NCBI GenBank assembly: GCA_022791755.1
Contig: JAAVZR010000016.1
Coordinates: 124,001 to 188,000 of the forward strand
Length of the DNA stretch: 64,000 nt
Source: Lachnospiraceae bacterium
GTDB taxonomy: Bacteria > Bacillota > Clostridia > Lachnospirales > Lachnospiraceae
Direction: 5' to 3'
Shown here piece by piece: positions 10,378-20,214 of this stretch. The notes under the pieces are model-generated. The model did no database searches. It had not been told where the DNA came from and saw only the letters and a program-made list of their open reading frames with translations. Positions within the stretch are counted from its first letter, which is position 1, and every line of letters starts with the position of its first letter. The position numbers and the translations under genes were made by a program.

Positions 10378-10392
10378 GGGGGATATAAAGAC

Positions 10393-10434
10393 GAAAGAGC
10401 GACGCCTCCGCGTGGACGGAGACGGCGCTCTTTC
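10393..10434. terminator. Bidirectional rho-independent terminator
   Basis: GAAAGAGCG...CGCTCTTTC stem followed by T-rich tract, between converging frames. Confidence 0.7.
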
Positions 10435-10436
10435 GA

Positions 10437-11327
10437 TTATTTTTTATTTATGTTCCGCCAGCTTCGATAGCAGAAGACAAGACTGCCGATCTTGGTGCCG
10501 AACAGCAGGCTGCAGGGATAGCCTTTCATAAAATCTGTGCGAAATTCATCCCGGGTCAGCAGGTTATCCTTGCCGAACTTGTCTTGGGCCGCTGCCAAAA
10601 AGAGCTTTCCGGTATCCTGGAACAGCTGTTCAAAGACTTTCAGGACGGCGCCGTCGGGCAGCTCGTCGGACTGCGTGATCTGTGTTCCGTAGATCTTGTT
10701 AACGCCGCGCAGAATCAGCGGCTCCTCGATTCCGAGCAAAAGACGCAGGCGGATATCTCCCTCGATATCATAACACTGATAAGAATAAAAAGCGTTGCCT
10801 ATATTCTGTCCTTTATACTCAGAGCTGGTGAGCTTGGACTCGATCTGGAACAGCTCTGTGGTATACCGGTTTACTGCAAGAGATATGGTGGCGATCTGAG
10901 AGGAAAGATTGTTCCCTTTGCGGGCGGGGCCCTTTCCCACGATGGCCTGGTCTTCTTTCATAATATGCTCGGTGAGCCAGTTGCTCATAACGCTCATAAA
11001 ACGCTGGACAGAGGTCGGAGAATAGTTTGACAGATCCAGATCCCTCTTGAGGGAAACCAGGGTTTTGTCCCTGAAATTATCATGAATCCGCTTATGCTGT
11101 CCATAGTTGGCGTACCGAATAGAGCGCATGAAAGATTCTTCCTCCGAAAAGTGTGTCATGGTATAGCCTTCCAGGTATTTGAGCCCCTCCTTATACGTAT
11201 GCGGATCGATTCCGGTATCAGTGGAAAGGGAGAGCATTTTTCCCATGATCCGGAAAAGCCTGGAATGGGCCTTGTCTACCAATGGCACACCAATCTTGTA
11301 CTTGTCATCCCACACTATCTTTTCCAT
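10437..11327 (-). CDS. Bacteriohemerythrin-like protein with uncharacterised (possibly CheX-like) C-terminal domain
   Basis: IVWDDKYKIGVPLVDKAHSRLF...HFSEEESFM...HKRIHDNF...WLTEHIMKED is the hemerythrin His/Glu/Asp pattern; about 160 further residues. Confidence 0.75.
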   Translation of the reverse strand: MEKIVWDDKYKIGVPLVDKAHSRLFRIMGKMLSLSTDTGIDPHTYKEGLKYLEGYTMTHFSEEESFMRSIRYANYGQHKRIHDNFRDKTLVSLKRDLDLSNYSPTSVQRFMSVMSNWLTEHIMKEDQAIVGKGPARKGNNLSSQIATISLAVNRYTTELFQIESKLTSSEYKGQNIGNAFYSYQCYDIEGDIRLRLLLGIEEPLILRGVNKIYGTQITQSDELPDGAVLKVFEQLFQDTGKLFLAAAQDKFGKDNLLTRDEFRTDFMKGYPCSLLFGTKIGSLVFCYRSWRNINKK

Positions 11328-11428
11328 GAAACGTTCTGCCTCCTGTAACATAGTAATAATATTCTTTACTGTTATTATATAGTCAACTTTTCCTTTTGTC
11401 CACTCCTGCCGCCTTTTTTATCCCTTCC

Positions 11429-11457
11429 TTGCAAAATCCCCCCTGCTGTGCTATGAT
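11429..11457 (+). promoter_or_regulatory. Candidate sigma-A promoter for rmlAB
   Basis: TTGCAA-17 nt-TATGAT upstream of rmlA. Confidence 0.6.
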
Positions 11458-11548
11458 ATTAGGCAGAAATCTGTGCCAGGCCTGTCTCTGCGGCCGAGAC
11501 GGCGTCGGAAAGAAACCGGTGTCCTGGCTAACTTTAGGAGGAAATCCC

Positions 11549-12433
11549 ATGAAAGGCATTATTCTCGCCGGCGGAAGCGGTACGCGCCTCTATCCGCTGA
11601 CCAAAGTGACATCCAAGCAGCTGCTCCCGATCTATGATAAACCGATGATCTATTATCCTCTGTCTGTGCTGATGGATGCGGGCATTCGGGATATCCTGAT
11701 TATCTCCACCCCAAACGATACGCCCCGGTTCGAGGATCTTCTGGGCGACGGCCACCAGTTTGGCGTGCGCCTGTCCTATGCCGTGCAGCCCAGTCCGGAC
11801 GGGCTGGCTCAGGCCTTTATTATCGGAGCCGGTTTCATCGGCAACGACAGTGTGGCCATGGTGCTGGGAGACAATATTTTTCATGGCCATGGTCTGCGCA
11901 AGCGTCTGCTGGCTGCGGCGGGGAAGGAAAGCGGCGCCACGGTGTTCGGCTATTATGTGGATGATCCCGAGCGGTTTGGGATCGTGGAATTTGACAGGAC
12001 AGGCAAAGCGGTCTCCATCGAGGAAAAGCCGGCGCATCCCAAATCCAACTACTGTGTGACCGGTCTGTACTTCTATGATAACCGCGTGGTGGAGTACGCG
12101 AAGAATCTGAAGCCCTCCGCCAGGGGAGAGCTGGAGATCACGGATTTGAACCGCATCTATCTGGAGAACGGTGAGCTGGAGGTCACGCTCTTGGGACAGG
12201 GCTTTACATGGCTGGACACCGGCACACACGAGTCGCTGGTAGACGCCACGAATTTTGTGAAGACCATAGAGACGCACCAGCACCGCAAGATTGCCTGTCT
12301 GGAGGAAATCGGATATCTGAACGGCTGGATTACCCGCCAGGAAGTGATGGAGACCTATGAGATTCTGAAAAAGAACCAGTACGGCGCTTATCTCAAAGAT
12401 GTGCTGGACGGAAAATACATCGACCGACTGTAA
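11549..12433 (+). CDS. rmlA: Glucose-1-phosphate thymidylyltransferase
   Basis: [39 protein letters not shown]. Confidence 0.96.
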   Translation: MKGIILAGGSGTRLYPLTKVTSKQLLPIYDKPMIYYPLSVLMDAGIRDILIISTPNDTPRFEDLLGDGHQFGVRLSYAVQPSPDGLAQAFIIGAGFIGNDSVAMVLGDNIFHGHGLRKRLLAAAGKESGATVFGYYVDDPERFGIVEFDRTGKAVSIEEKPAHPKSNYCVTGLYFYDNRVVEYAKNLKPSARGELEITDLNRIYLENGELEVTLLGQGFTWLDTGTHESLVDATNFVKTIETHQHRKIACLEEIGYLNGWITRQEVMETYEILKKNQYGAYLKDVLDGKYIDRL

Positions 12434-12450
12434 AAAGGAGGAAACGGACT

Positions 12451-13473
12451 ATGAAAATTTTGGTAACGGGCGGAGCCGGCTTCATCGGCGGTAATTTCGT
12501 TCATTATTTGCTGGATCATTATCCTGAGGATCAGATCGTCAATCTGGATCTTCTGACCTATGCCGGGAATCTGGAGACGCTTAAGCCTGTGGAGGATAAG
12601 CCCAATTACCGGTTTGTGAAGGGAGATATCGCGAACCGTCCCTTTGTGATGGAACTGTTTGAGAAGGAAAAATTTGATGTGGTGGTGAATTTTGCGGCCG
12701 AATCCCATGTGGACCGGTCTATCACGGATCCTGGCATCTTTGTGCGCACCAATGTGATGGGGACCACGGTTCTTCTGGACGCATCCCGCACCTTCGGGGT
12801 GAAGCGGTATCATCAGGTGTCCACCGACGAGGTATACGGGGATCTGCCTTTGGACCGCCCGGACCTGTTTTTTACGGAGGAGACGCCCTTACACACATCC
12901 AGCCCCTACTCCTCCAGCAAGGCCAGCGCGGATCTGTTCGTGCTGGCGTATCACAGGACCTACGGGCTGCCGGTGACGATTTCCCGCTGCTCCAATAATT
13001 ACGGCCCTTATCATTTCCCGGAGAAGCTGATTCCTCTGATGATCAGCCGGGCTCTGGCGGACGAAAAGCTGCCGGTCTATGGAAAGGGAGAAAACGTGCG
13101 CGACTGGCTCCATGTCTATGACCACTGTGCGGCGATTGATCTGATTATCCGAAAAGGGCGCGAGGGTGAAATCTATAACGTGGGAGGCCATAATGAACGC
13201 ACAAATCTGGAGGTGGTACGGACGATCCTGAGGGCTCTGGACAAGCCGGAGAGCCTGATCCAGTATGTGACGGACCGTCCCGGACATGACCGGCGCTACG
13301 CCATTGATCCGAGGAAGCTGGAGACAGAGCTTCACTGGAAGCCCACATATAATTTCGATACGGGTATTGCCCAGACCATTCAGTGGTATCTGGATAATCA
13401 GGACTGGTGGAAGCATATCCTCAGCGGAGAGTACAGCCAGTATTTTGAGACCATGTACGGAGACCGCCTGTAG
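12451..13473 (+). CDS. rmlB: dTDP-glucose 4,6-dehydratase
   Basis: ILVTGGAGFIGGNFVHY, AAESHVDRSI, STDEVYGDL, YSSSKASAD. Confidence 0.96.
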   Translation: MKILVTGGAGFIGGNFVHYLLDHYPEDQIVNLDLLTYAGNLETLKPVEDKPNYRFVKGDIANRPFVMELFEKEKFDVVVNFAAESHVDRSITDPGIFVRTNVMGTTVLLDASRTFGVKRYHQVSTDEVYGDLPLDRPDLFFTEETPLHTSSPYSSSKASADLFVLAYHRTYGLPVTISRCSNNYGPYHFPEKLIPLMISRALADEKLPVYGKGENVRDWLHVYDHCAAIDLIIRKGREGEIYNVGGHNERTNLEVVRTILRALDKPESLIQYVTDRPGHDRRYAIDPRKLETELHWKPTYNFDTGIAQTIQWYLDNQDWWKHILSGEYSQYFETMYGDRL

Positions 13474-13666
13474 GCGGAGGGACCGGACCCTGTGCCCGGA
13501 GCGTCTCTCGGGTATATACCGGATTTTGAAATTTATCGTGGGGTGGCCAAAACGGATGATTGCGGGGGAATACGGCCGGCATATAGATATAGAGAGCGGA
13601 GCTTTTCAGGAGCGCTTCGCATAAAAGCGGACCGGAGACAGAATTTTGTGAAAAAGGAGACTGGAA

Positions 13667-15013
13667 ATGGGTAAGTATTTTGGAACAGACGGCTTTCGGG
13701 GCGAGGCAAACCGGGAACTGACAGTGGAGCATGCCTTTAAGGTGGGGCGCTTCCTGGGATGGTATTATGGTCAGGAGCACCGCTGCAAGGTCGTGATCGG
13801 CAAGGATACCCGCCGCAGCAGCTATATGTTTGAGTACGCTCTGGTGGCGGGACTGACCGCATCCGGGGCCGATGCCTATCTTCTGCATGTCACTACCACC
13901 CCCAGCGTATCCTATGTGGTGCGTACGGAGGACTTTGACTGCGGGATCATGATCAGCGCCAGCCACAATGTGTTCTATGACAACGGGATTAAGGTAATCA
14001 ACGGTCAGGGAGAGAAGCTGACGGACGATGTGATCGAGAAAATCGAGGCATACCTGGACGGCGAGATGGGAGAAATTCCTCTGGCGGCCAAAGAAGATAT
14101 CGGCTGTGCGTCGGATTACTCCATGGGCCGTAACCGCTATATCGGTTACCTGATCAGTCTGGCCACCCGTTCTTTCAAAAACATGCGTGTGGGACTGGAC
14201 TGTGCCAACGGCAGCGCCTTTGCCATCGCGAAAAATGTCTTTGACGCGCTGGGAGCCAAAACCTATGTGATCAATCACAGCCCCGACGGCACCAATATCA
14301 ACCGCAATGCCGGATCCACCCATATCGAGGTCCTGCAGCAGTTTGTCCGGGATAACAATCTGGATGTGGGCTTTGCCTATGACGGAGACGCCGACCGCTG
14401 TATCGCCGTGGATGAGAACGGAGATGTGGTGGACGGAGATAAGATTCTCTACATCTGCGGCCGCTATATGAATGAGCGGGGAATGCTGGACACCAATACC
14501 GTGGTGACGACGATCATGTCCAATATGGGTCTGTATAAGGCTTTTGACAAGCTGAATATCCGGTATGTGAAGACAGCGGTGGGCGACAAGTACGTGTATG
14601 AAAATATGGCGGAAAACGGTCATCGTCTGGGCGGAGAACAGTCGGGCCACATCATATTCAGCAAACATGCTTCCACCGGCGACGGCATCCTGACCTCCCT
14701 AAAGGTCATGGAGGTCATGCTGGAGAAGAAGGAAAATCTGTCCAGCCTGACCAGAGGACTGCGGATTTATCCTCAGCTTCTGAAGAATGTGCGGGTGGAG
14801 AGTAAGCCCGCCGCTCTGAATGATCCGGATGTGCAGGCAGCTGTGAAGAAGGCGGAAGAGGAACTGGGCGACGAGGGCCGTATTCTGGTGCGTCAGAGCG
14901 GTACGGAGCCGGTGCTGAGGGTCATGGTGGAGGCGTCCACCGACGAACAGTGCGCCAGATATGTCAACTATGTGATCGATATGTTAAACCATAAGGGCCA
15001 TGTGATTTTATGA
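13667..15013 (+). CDS. glmM: Phosphoglucosamine mutase-like phosphohexomutase
   Basis: MGKYFGTDGFRGEAN, ISASHNVFYDNGIK, FAYDGDADRCIAVD, VRQSGTEPVLRVM. Confidence 0.88.
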   Translation: MGKYFGTDGFRGEANRELTVEHAFKVGRFLGWYYGQEHRCKVVIGKDTRRSSYMFEYALVAGLTASGADAYLLHVTTTPSVSYVVRTEDFDCGIMISASHNVFYDNGIKVINGQGEKLTDDVIEKIEAYLDGEMGEIPLAAKEDIGCASDYSMGRNRYIGYLISLATRSFKNMRVGLDCANGSAFAIAKNVFDALGAKTYVINHSPDGTNINRNAGSTHIEVLQQFVRDNNLDVGFAYDGDADRCIAVDENGDVVDGDKILYICGRYMNERGMLDTNTVVTTIMSNMGLYKAFDKLNIRYVKTAVGDKYVYENMAENGHRLGGEQSGHIIFSKHASTGDGILTSLKVMEVMLEKKENLSSLTRGLRIYPQLLKNVRVESKPAALNDPDVQAAVKKAEEELGDEGRILVRQSGTEPVLRVMVEASTDEQCARYVNYVIDMLNHKGHVIL

Positions 15014-16080
15014 TTTGGGACAATATACGAAAGGTGACGCCGTACACCCCGGGGGAGCAGCCGGACCGGCCGGGGATGGTGAAGCTGAATACCAATGAAA
15101 ACCCCTATCCGCCGTCGCCGGGAGTTTTACGGGCGCTTCGGGAGCTGGACTGTGACGCTCTGCGCCTGTATCCGGATCCGGCGTCCTCCGGCCTTACGAA
15201 GGCGCTGGCAGATTTTTACGGCCTGGACGTATCGCAGGTGTTTGTGGGCGTGGGGTCGGACGATGTGCTGGCCATGTGCTTTCTGACTTTTTTTAACTCG
15301 CAAAAGCCGATCCTTTTTCCGGATGTCACATACTCTTTCTACGACGTCTGGGCGGAGCTGTTTCGGATTCCGTTCCGGCGTCCGGCGCTGGACGAGGAAC
15401 TGCGCCTGCGAAAGGAAGATTATTATCAGGAAAACGGAGGCATTATTTTTCCGAATCCCAACGCGCCTACGGGAGTGGAGGCGCCCCTGTCGGATATCGA
15501 GGAGATCCTAAAACGTAACCGGGACGTGGTGGTCATCGTGGATGAGGCGTATGTGGACTTTGGGGCTCACAGCGCGCTTAAGCTTCTGGACCGCTATGAG
15601 AATCTGGTGGTGGTGCAGACCTTCTCCAAGTCGCGTTCTCTGGCGGGGATGCGTATCGGCTACGCCTTTGGGAGTCCGGCGCTGATACGGGCTCTCAACG
15701 ATGTGAAATACTCTTTTAACTCCTATACTATGAACCGGACAGCCCTGGCCGCAGGGATGGCAGCCCTGGCGGACCGGGAGTACTGGCGGCAGACGCTGGA
15801 TAAAATCATAGCCACCAGGGAAAAAGCCAGGGAGAGGCTGGGCAGCCTGGGCTTTACCTTCCCGGATTCCAGGGCGAATTTCCTGTTTGTGACGCATCCG
15901 GTGTGGAGGGCGGAGACGCTTTTTGCAGCTCTGAGAGAGGCGGATATCTATGTCCGCTATTTCCGGCAGCCCCGTATCGACAACTATCTGCGTATCACCA
16001 TCGGAACGGATGGAGAGATGGAGAAGCTGTATCATTTCCTGGAAGGATATGACGCAAAAGGAGGCAGGATCTCACTTTGA
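15010..16080 (+). CDS. hisC: Histidinol-phosphate aminotransferase
   Basis: KLNTNENPYPPSPGV, NPNAPTGV, QTFSKSRSLAGMRIGYA. Confidence 0.88.
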   Translation: MIWDNIRKVTPYTPGEQPDRPGMVKLNTNENPYPPSPGVLRALRELDCDALRLYPDPASSGLTKALADFYGLDVSQVFVGVGSDDVLAMCFLTFFNSQKPILFPDVTYSFYDVWAELFRIPFRRPALDEELRLRKEDYYQENGGIIFPNPNAPTGVEAPLSDIEEILKRNRDVVVIVDEAYVDFGAHSALKLLDRYENLVVVQTFSKSRSLAGMRIGYAFGSPALIRALNDVKYSFNSYTMNRTALAAGMAALADREYWRQTLDKIIATREKARERLGSLGFTFPDSRANFLFVTHPVWRAETLFAALREADIYVRYFRQPRIDNYLRITIGTDGEMEKLYHFLEGYDAKGGRISL

Positions 16081-17273
16081 AAAAGCTTCGTGAGCTGACA
16101 CGGATTGTATTGAATATTCTGATTCCTCTGGGATCTATCGGGCTGACCGCATGGCTTCTGCCGAAGCTTCTGCGTTTTTTCAGCCCGTTTGTGGTAGGCG
16201 GAATCATTGCGCTGATCGCCAATCCTCTGGTGCGCTTTCTGGAACGGAAGGTAAAAATGGGACGGAAATACGGGACAGCGCTGACCATCGGCGGCGTCCT
16301 GGCCTTAGTAATCGTCGGGGGCGGCCTGCTGCTTATGCGTCTGGGAAGAGAGCTTTTTTCTTTTCTGACAGACCTGCCGGCGGTGCTGGAAAATGTGGGA
16401 GATCAGCTGCAGCTTGTCTTTGCACGCCTGGAAGAGCTGGCCGGGCGTCTTCCGTTATATAAGACCTCCTTTGACCTGACCGATACGATGGAGAAGCTGG
16501 GAGACGGGCTGATTGAAATGGTGAAGGATTTTGTGGCCGGGCTGGGCGCTCCCACGGTGGAGGCGGCGGGCCATATCGCCAAAGGAATTCCCACCATGTT
16601 CGTCATGGTGTTTATCACGATCCTGTCCGCCTACTTTTTTCTGGCGGAAAAAGAAAAGGCGGCGGGTTTTTACCGCAGAGTCATGCCGGGCAGGATTCAG
16701 GAATACCTGGATTTGATGCGCCGCAATATCAAGCGTCTGGTGGGCGGCTATTTCCTGGCGCAGTTTAAGATCATGATAGTGGTGGCCCTCTTGCTGGTGG
16801 CGGGTTTTCTGATTTTGCGCGTGCCCTATGCGGCCATATGGGCGGCGCTGATTGCGTTTCTCGATTTCCTGCCGGTATTTGGCACGGGTACGGTACTGAT
16901 TCCCTGGGCTGTGATCGAGATCGTGAACAACCGTTTTTATATGGCGGCGGGCCTCATTGCCTGCTGGCTGATCACACAGGCGGTCCGTCAGATGATACAG
17001 CCCAAGGTGGTGGGAGACAGTATGGGATTGAATCCGCTGCTGACTCTGTTCTTTCTGTATCTGGGCTTTCGCTTCCGGGGGATCGGAGGCATGATTCTGG
17101 CAGTCCCTGTGGGGATGATTGTCATCGAGTTCTATGAATACGGCGCTTTTGATCCGCTGATCCGGGCGGTCAGAGAGCTGACGGAGTTCATAAATACGTT
17201 TCGCATGGAAAAGACAGGCGAGGCATGTGTGCCTTCGTCTGAGACAAAGAATAAGGAGGAAGAGGAGAAATGA
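16077..17273 (+). CDS. AI-2E family transporter (sporulation YtvI-like)
   Basis: Multi-TM protein; FLDFLPVFGTGTVLIPWAVIEI and QMIQPKVVGDSMGLNPLLTL signatures. Confidence 0.85.
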   Translation: MKKLRELTRIVLNILIPLGSIGLTAWLLPKLLRFFSPFVVGGIIALIANPLVRFLERKVKMGRKYGTALTIGGVLALVIVGGGLLLMRLGRELFSFLTDLPAVLENVGDQLQLVFARLEELAGRLPLYKTSFDLTDTMEKLGDGLIEMVKDFVAGLGAPTVEAAGHIAKGIPTMFVMVFITILSAYFFLAEKEKAAGFYRRVMPGRIQEYLDLMRRNIKRLVGGYFLAQFKIMIVVALLLVAGFLILRVPYAAIWAALIAFLDFLPVFGTGTVLIPWAVIEIVNNRFYMAAGLIACWLITQAVRQMIQPKVVGDSMGLNPLLTLFFLYLGFRFRGIGGMILAVPVGMIVIEFYEYGAFDPLIRAVRELTEFINTFRMEKTGEACVPSSETKNKEEEEK

Positions 17274-19102
17274 TTGCCGAGAGAATAAACGCCCTGCGTG
17301 AAGAGATGAGAAAGGCCGGTATCGATGCCTGCCTGGTGCCGACGAATGACTTCCATGGATCGGAATATGTGGGAGACTATTTCAAATGCCGCCGCTATCT
17401 GTCCGGTTTTACGGGATCTGCGGGGACGCTGGTGGTCACGGCGGATATGGCGGGGCTGTGGACAGACGGCCGGTATTTTCTGCAGGCGGAGGAACAGCTG
17501 GAGGGCACGGGCATTGATCTGTACCGGATGGGACAGGACGGCGTGCCAAAGGTCAGGGAGTTCCTGGCGGATAAGCTGAAGGAAGGGCAGTGCCTGGGGT
17601 TTGACGGCCGCACGGTGGCTAAGGCAGAGGCTGAGGAGCTGAAAAAGATTCTGGAAGAAAAGAAGGTCCGGATCGATTTCGATCATGATCTGCCCGGTCA
17701 GGTGTGGACCGACCGGCCGTCCCTCTCCTGTGAGCCGGTGACGCTTCTGGACGAGATCTATACGGGAAAGAGCCGGAAAGCCAAGCTGGCAGATGTGAGA
17801 GAGAAGATGGAAGGAAAGAAGGCGGACTGCTTTGTGCTGACCTCTCTGGACGATATTGCCTGGCTTCTGAATATCAGGGGAGGAGACGTGGAGTGCAATC
17901 CGGTGGTCCTGTCCTATGTGGCGGTTCTCAGGGAAAAGGTGCTTCTCTTTGCCAATGAAAAGGCCTTTGGCGAAGAGGTGAAGGCAGCGCTGGCGGCGGA
18001 CGGTGTGAGGCTGCTTCCCTATAACAGTATTTATCAGTGGATCCGGCGTATCCCTGTAGGGCGCAGCGTGTGGCTGGACGGGAGCCGGGTAAATTATGCC
18101 ATCGTGGCCAGCATTCCGAAGCAGGTGACTGTCATAGACGAGACGAATCCGACGCAGCTGATGAAGGCGGTGAAGAATCCGGTGGAGGTGGCCAATATCC
18201 GCAAGGTCCATGTGAAGGACGGCGTGGCGGTGACCCGTTTCATGTACTGGTTAAAGCAGCGTGTCCGGGCGGCCAAGGAGGCCGGCGTGCGGCAGATCAC
18301 CGACGAGAGCGGCCTGGCGCTGACGGAGATCGGGGTGGCAAAGCGGCTGGAGGCATTTCGGGCGGAGCAGGAGAATTATAGGGGGCCGAGCTTCGAGACC
18401 ATCGCGGGCTTTGGGCCTCATGGGGCGGTTATCCACTATTCGGCTACGCCGGAGACGGACTGCGGCCTTTGCACGGATGAGCTTCTGCTGGTGGATTCCG
18501 GCGGACAGTATCCGGAGGGGACTACGGATATCACCAGGACCTTCGTGCTGGGAGAGGCGGATGAGGAGCGCAGAAAGTATTTTACCATGGTGCTGCGGGG
18601 GAATCTGAACCTGGCGGCGGCCCGTTTCCTTCATGGCTGCTGCGGCCTGAACCTGGACTATCTGTGCCGGGAGCCTTTGTGGGAGGCAGGCCTTGACTAT
18701 AATCACGGCACCGGTCACGGAGTGGGCTGCTATCTGAATGTCCATGAGGGGCCCAACGGCTTCCGCTGGAAGATCGTACCGGAGAGAAGGGACAGCGCGG
18801 TCTTCGAGGCCGGTATGGTGACATCGGATGAGCCGGGCTTCTATCTGGAGGGGCGTTTCGGCATCCGCCATGAAAATCTTATCGTGTGCTGTGAGGGAGA
18901 GAAGAATGAGTATGGACAGTTTATGTACTTTGACACTCTGACCATGGCGCCCTTTGATCTGGACGGTATTGACGCTTCTCTGATGAGCGAGAGGGAGAGA
19001 CGCCTGCTCAATGAATACCATGGGAAGGTATATGAGACCATTGCGCCGTACCTGCCGGAAGAGGAGAGACAGTGGCTTAAGGAGGCCACGAGAGCGGTGT
19101 AG
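17270..19102 (+). CDS. Xaa-Pro aminopeptidase (M24)
   Basis: LLVDSGGQYPEGTTDITRTF, YNHGTGHGVGCYLNVHEGP, TSDEPGFYLEGRFGIRHENL. Confidence 0.93.
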   Translation: MIAERINALREEMRKAGIDACLVPTNDFHGSEYVGDYFKCRRYLSGFTGSAGTLVVTADMAGLWTDGRYFLQAEEQLEGTGIDLYRMGQDGVPKVREFLADKLKEGQCLGFDGRTVAKAEAEELKKILEEKKVRIDFDHDLPGQVWTDRPSLSCEPVTLLDEIYTGKSRKAKLADVREKMEGKKADCFVLTSLDDIAWLLNIRGGDVECNPVVLSYVAVLREKVLLFANEKAFGEEVKAALAADGVRLLPYNSIYQWIRRIPVGRSVWLDGSRVNYAIVASIPKQVTVIDETNPTQLMKAVKNPVEVANIRKVHVKDGVAVTRFMYWLKQRVRAAKEAGVRQITDESGLALTEIGVAKRLEAFRAEQENYRGPSFETIAGFGPHGAVIHYSATPETDCGLCTDELLLVDSGGQYPEGTTDITRTFVLGEADEERRKYFTMVLRGNLNLAAARFLHGCCGLNLDYLCREPLWEAGLDYNHGTGHGVGCYLNVHEGPNGFRWKIVPERRDSAVFEAGMVTSDEPGFYLEGRFGIRHENLIVCCEGEKNEYGQFMYFDTLTMAPFDLDGIDASLMSERERRLLNEYHGKVYETIAPYLPEEERQWLKEATRAV

Positions 19103-19244
19103 AGAGGGGAAGCAGCGCCATGGCCCGGCAATCGCCATTTGTGGTGACGGGAAAGAGCGGCCGGAGAGTCCGAAGGAGATCCGAGCCGGCCAAAGCCGCC
19201 GTTTCGGATGTCCCTGTGAGATCCGGAAATTCTGCAAAAATCGC

Positions 19245-19273
19245 TTGCAATCCCTGTAAATCTATGCTAAGAT
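19245..19273 (+). promoter_or_regulatory. Candidate sigma-A promoter for rpsF-ssb-rpsR
   Basis: TTGCAA-17 nt-TAAGAT upstream of rpsF. Confidence 0.65.
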
Positions 19274-19299
19274 TATAGACCGTAACACATCAAATCTAT

Positions 19300-19335
19300 C
19301 CTTGCTCCCTGCTGTCAAACGGGGGGCCGGAGACC
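19300..19335 (+). ncRNA. Putative S6:S18 autoregulatory leader hairpin
   Basis: CTC/GAG and CC/GG pairing with CCG bulge (19327-19329) in the rpsF 5' UTR, as in the known S6:S18 mRNA motif. Confidence 0.45.
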
Positions 19336-19355
19336 AGAAGGAGGTACGAGAAAGC

Positions 19356-19643
19356 ATGAACAAGTATGAATTAGCCGTAGTGCTCAGTGCTAAGCTCGAA
19401 GACGATGAGAGGGCGGCAGCGATCGAAAAGATCCAGGGTTATATCACCCGGTTCGGCGGTACTGTCACAAACATCGATGAATGGGGCAAGAAGAGACTTG
19501 CCTATGAGATTCAGAAGATGAAAGAAGCCTTTTATTACTTCATCCAATTCGACGGGAATTCTGAGACGCCGGGTGAGCTTGAGAGCCATGTACGCATCAT
19601 GGAGCCGGTGATCAGATACTTGTGCGTAAAGCAGGAAGCATAA
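19356..19643 (+). CDS. rpsF: 30S ribosomal protein S6
   Basis: MNKYELAVVLSAKLEDDE..., operon rpsF-ssb-rpsR. Confidence 0.97.
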   Translation: MNKYELAVVLSAKLEDDERAAAIEKIQGYITRFGGTVTNIDEWGKKRLAYEIQKMKEAFYYFIQFDGNSETPGELESHVRIMEPVIRYLCVKQEA

Positions 19644-19665
19644 GCCGCACAGAACAGGAGAAAGT

Positions 19666-20166
19666 ATGAATAAAGTAGTGCTGATAGGACGTTTGACGAG
19701 AGACCCTGAAGTGAGATATGGACAAGGCGGAAATCAGACCGCAGTGGCCAGGTTTTCTATTGCGGTGGACCGCAGATTTAAGCGCGAAGGCGAGCCTGAC
19801 GCAGATTTCTTTAACTGTACTGCTTTCGGCAAGCAGGCAGAGTTTGTGGAGCGCTATCTGCATAAGGGAATCAAGATGGTGGTGGTCGGTCGGATTCAGA
19901 ATGACAATTACACCAACCGTGACGGCCAGCAGGTCTACAGTGTCCGCGTGATGGTCGAAGAACTGGAATTTGCGGAGAGCAAGAACGCAGCCGCAGGCGG
20001 CGATAATTTCGGCGGCGGCTTTGGCGGTAATAATTTCAGCGGCGGCAGCGCAAACAGCGGCAGCGGTTACGGTGCTTCCGGGTCCAGGCCGGCGCCTGCT
20101 CCGGTAGGAGACGGCTTCATGAATATCCCCGACGGCGTTGAGGATGAGGATCTTCCGTTCAACTAA
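19666..20166 (+). CDS. ssb: Single-stranded DNA-binding protein
   Basis: MNKVVLIGRLTRDPEVRYGQGG; Gly-rich linker; acidic tail DEDLPFN. Confidence 0.97.
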   Translation: MNKVVLIGRLTRDPEVRYGQGGNQTAVARFSIAVDRRFKREGEPDADFFNCTAFGKQAEFVERYLHKGIKMVVVGRIQNDNYTNRDGQQVYSVRVMVEELEFAESKNAAAGGDNFGGGFGGNNFSGGSANSGSGYGASGSRPAPAPVGDGFMNIPDGVEDEDLPFN

Positions 20167-20214
20167 AATTGGCAGAACGAAATTGGAGAAGTTTGGAAGA
20201 AGGAGGTAATAACG

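Noticed and set aside
13421-14668. 415-aa minus-strand ORF
   Set aside because: Antisense to the phosphoglucosamine-mutase-like gene.
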